From Gemmatimonadota bacterium (GTDB taxonomy: Bacteria; Gemmatimonadota; Gemmatimonadetes; Longimicrobiales; Longimicrobiaceae), in the NCBI GenBank assembly GCA_019348265.1, contig JAHWJV010000161.1:1-7709 (forward strand): a DNA stretch of 7,709 nucleotides, written 5' to 3'. The notes under the pieces were generated by a model, which did not search any database, was not told the origin of the DNA, and saw only the letters and a program-made list of their open reading frames with translations. Each line of letters starts with the position of its first letter. Position 1 is the first letter of the stretch. Below are positions 7,002-7,709 of this stretch, in pieces. Both the position numbers and the translations under genes were made by a program.

Positions 7002-7502
7002 TCAGCCTTTCCCCTGCTCGCCAGGGTCATGGGCCATCTCGTCGACCGCCACGGCGATGGCGAGCAGCAGAGCGTCGTCCTCCCCCTCCGCCGTCTCGAT
7101 GCCGTACGTGTCGCGGATGGTGAACCAGCGCTTGGAGATCGTGGCGATGGTGTCGCCTCCGCGCTCCACCTCGTACTCGTGCTCCAGGATCGAGCCCTTC
7201 ACCTCGAGGTCCGGACCGCCGCTGACGTCGACGACGAACTTGTCGCGAAGCGGAGAGATCAGTGCCTTGCGGACGGTCGCGATCGTCGCGCCGTTCCGCA
7301 GGATGTTCATCGTGTCGCGGATGGCGATCTTCTTCTCGCGGATGGTGGCGACTTCCTTCCCGTTCGGGTCGGTGATGACGAAAGTCTCGCGAATCCTCAT
7401 CACCTTGCCGTCGACCTTGAACGCCGGCCTCCCGTGCTCGTCCTCGATCGTGTAGTCCTCCCCGATCGAGATGAGCCGCTGCCGCATCTTGTAACGTGCC
7501 AT
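7002..7502 (-). CDS. LURP-one-related (Tubby/scramblase-fold) protein
   Basis: A 166-residue protein of the LURP-one-related family (DUF567), which adopts a beta-barrel around a central C-terminal helix like Tubby and phospholipid scramblases. Visible family features are the N-terminal YKMRQRLISIGEDYTIEDE (4-22), KVDGKVMRIRETF (29-41), ITDPNGKEVATIREKK (43-58), strands with FVVDV and LEVKGSILEHEYEV, ISKRWFTIRDTYGIE, and a terminal hydrophobic helix ALLLAIAVAVDEM (144-156) ending in a polar tail. There is no signal peptide. The ATG at 7502 has AGAGGA about six bases upstream. The gene stands alone between the DUF2382 gene and an unassigned gap. The molecular role of bacterial members is not settled; lipid or membrane binding is suggested by the fold only. 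The two neighbouring stress-type genes make a general stress role plausible. Confidence 0.92.
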   Translation of the reverse strand: MARYKMRQRLISIGEDYTIEDEHGRPAFKVDGKVMRIRETFVITDPNGKEVATIREKKIAIRDTMNILRNGATIATVRKALISPLRDKFVVDVSGGPDLEVKGSILEHEYEVERGGDTIATISKRWFTIRDTYGIETAEGEDDALLLAIAVAVDEMAHDPGEQGKG

Positions 7503-7564
7503 ATGGTTCCTCTGGATGGGACGTAACGCCGCTCCGGATCAGCTCACGGGGCAACAACCGGGCC

Positions 7565-7580
7565 CTCAGACCGGTCTGAG
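7565..7580. promoter_or_regulatory. Perfect 16-bp palindrome upstream of the LURP-one gene
   Basis: CTCAGACCGGTCTGAG is a perfect palindrome with no spacer. It lies 62 bp upstream of the LURP-one-related start, a suitable place for an operator. A further copy of the half-site CTCAGA occurs at 7612-7617. No clear -35/-10 pair is seen between it and the gene. The regulator is unknown. Confidence 0.5.
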
Positions 7581-7600
7581 TTGCGCTCCGCATGAACGAA

Positions 7601-7631
7601 GCCCCGGCCGTCTCAGAAGCACGGGCGGGGC
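7601..7631. terminator. GC-rich hairpin near the right edge
   Basis: GCCCCGGCCGT (7601-7611) pairs with ACGGGCGGGGC (7621-7631) with one mismatch, around a 9-base loop. On the minus strand it is followed by a moderately T-rich stretch (TTCGTT). It could end a minus-strand gene located beyond the right edge, upstream of the LURP-one gene. Without that gene in view, and with no clean T-run, the call is weak. No coding region is supported in 7503-7709. Confidence 0.35.
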
Positions 7632-7709
7632 ATCTGCTCTGGCGGCCGTGTCGGCGATTTCTGCCGCCCGAGCCGCGCCCTCGAGGGATGAACGGGAGCC
7701 GTGCAGATA

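Noticed and set aside
7487..7501. TGGCACG at the LURP-one start, resembling the -24 half of a sigma-54 promoter.
   Set aside because: The -12 GC element is missing at the required spacing, and the match lies on the start codon and second codon.
7688..7709. ATG near the right edge as the start of a plus-strand gene.
   Set aside because: Only seven codons are visible, and the purine-rich GAGGG touches the ATG, too close for a ribosome site.

Overview
This is a GC-rich, gene-dense bacterial chromosome segment with short intergenic gaps and high-GC codon use. No phage, insertion sequence, CRISPR, rRNA or tRNA signal is seen. The gene content and the look of the response regulator suggest a soil or sediment bacterium, possibly Gemmatimonadota. 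That placement is an impression from protein style, not from a marker gene.

Left two thirds (about 131-5189, all minus strand, read right to left). A divergent signal-peptidase-II-like membrane protein (5189-4518) comes first. It is followed by an intergenic segment with a perfect 11-bp inverted repeat, then a tightly packed five-gene run. That run holds larE (sulfur insertase of the PP-loop ATPase family), an 81-residue protein that aligns with the LarE C-terminal domain, a PLP-dependent cysteine desulfurase of the SufS-like 'EF2568' type, a membrane-anchored protein of unknown function, and a sigma-54-dependent response regulator. The first four of these overlap by exactly 4 bp (ATGA) at each junction, and the regulator follows after 8 bp. 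They are very likely co-transcribed and translationally coupled. The LarE has the three cysteines (CxxC plus the CLASR cysteine) expected of the iron-sulfur-cluster type, and a cysteine desulfurase is the natural sulfur source for such an enzyme. The cluster therefore reads as a self-contained sulfur-relay module. No larA, larB or larC is in the window, so the final acceptor of the sulfur is not shown.

Right third (5190-7709). A divergent region leads to a plus-strand PRC-barrel/DUF2382 protein (5416-6204). A convergent minus-strand DUF2382 protein (6814-6281) shares a bidirectional terminator with it. A minus-strand LURP-one-related (Tubby/scramblase-fold) protein (7502-7002) follows. DUF2382 (YsnF/AvaK) proteins are usually linked to stress responses. 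The last 207 bases hold palindromes and a hairpin but no gene that I can support.

Most interesting points: the larE / LarE-C-domain / cysteine desulfurase cassette, with a response regulator as its last gene; a signal-peptidase-II-like protein whose first catalytic Asp is Glu; and several perfect palindromes in the promoter-proximal gaps.
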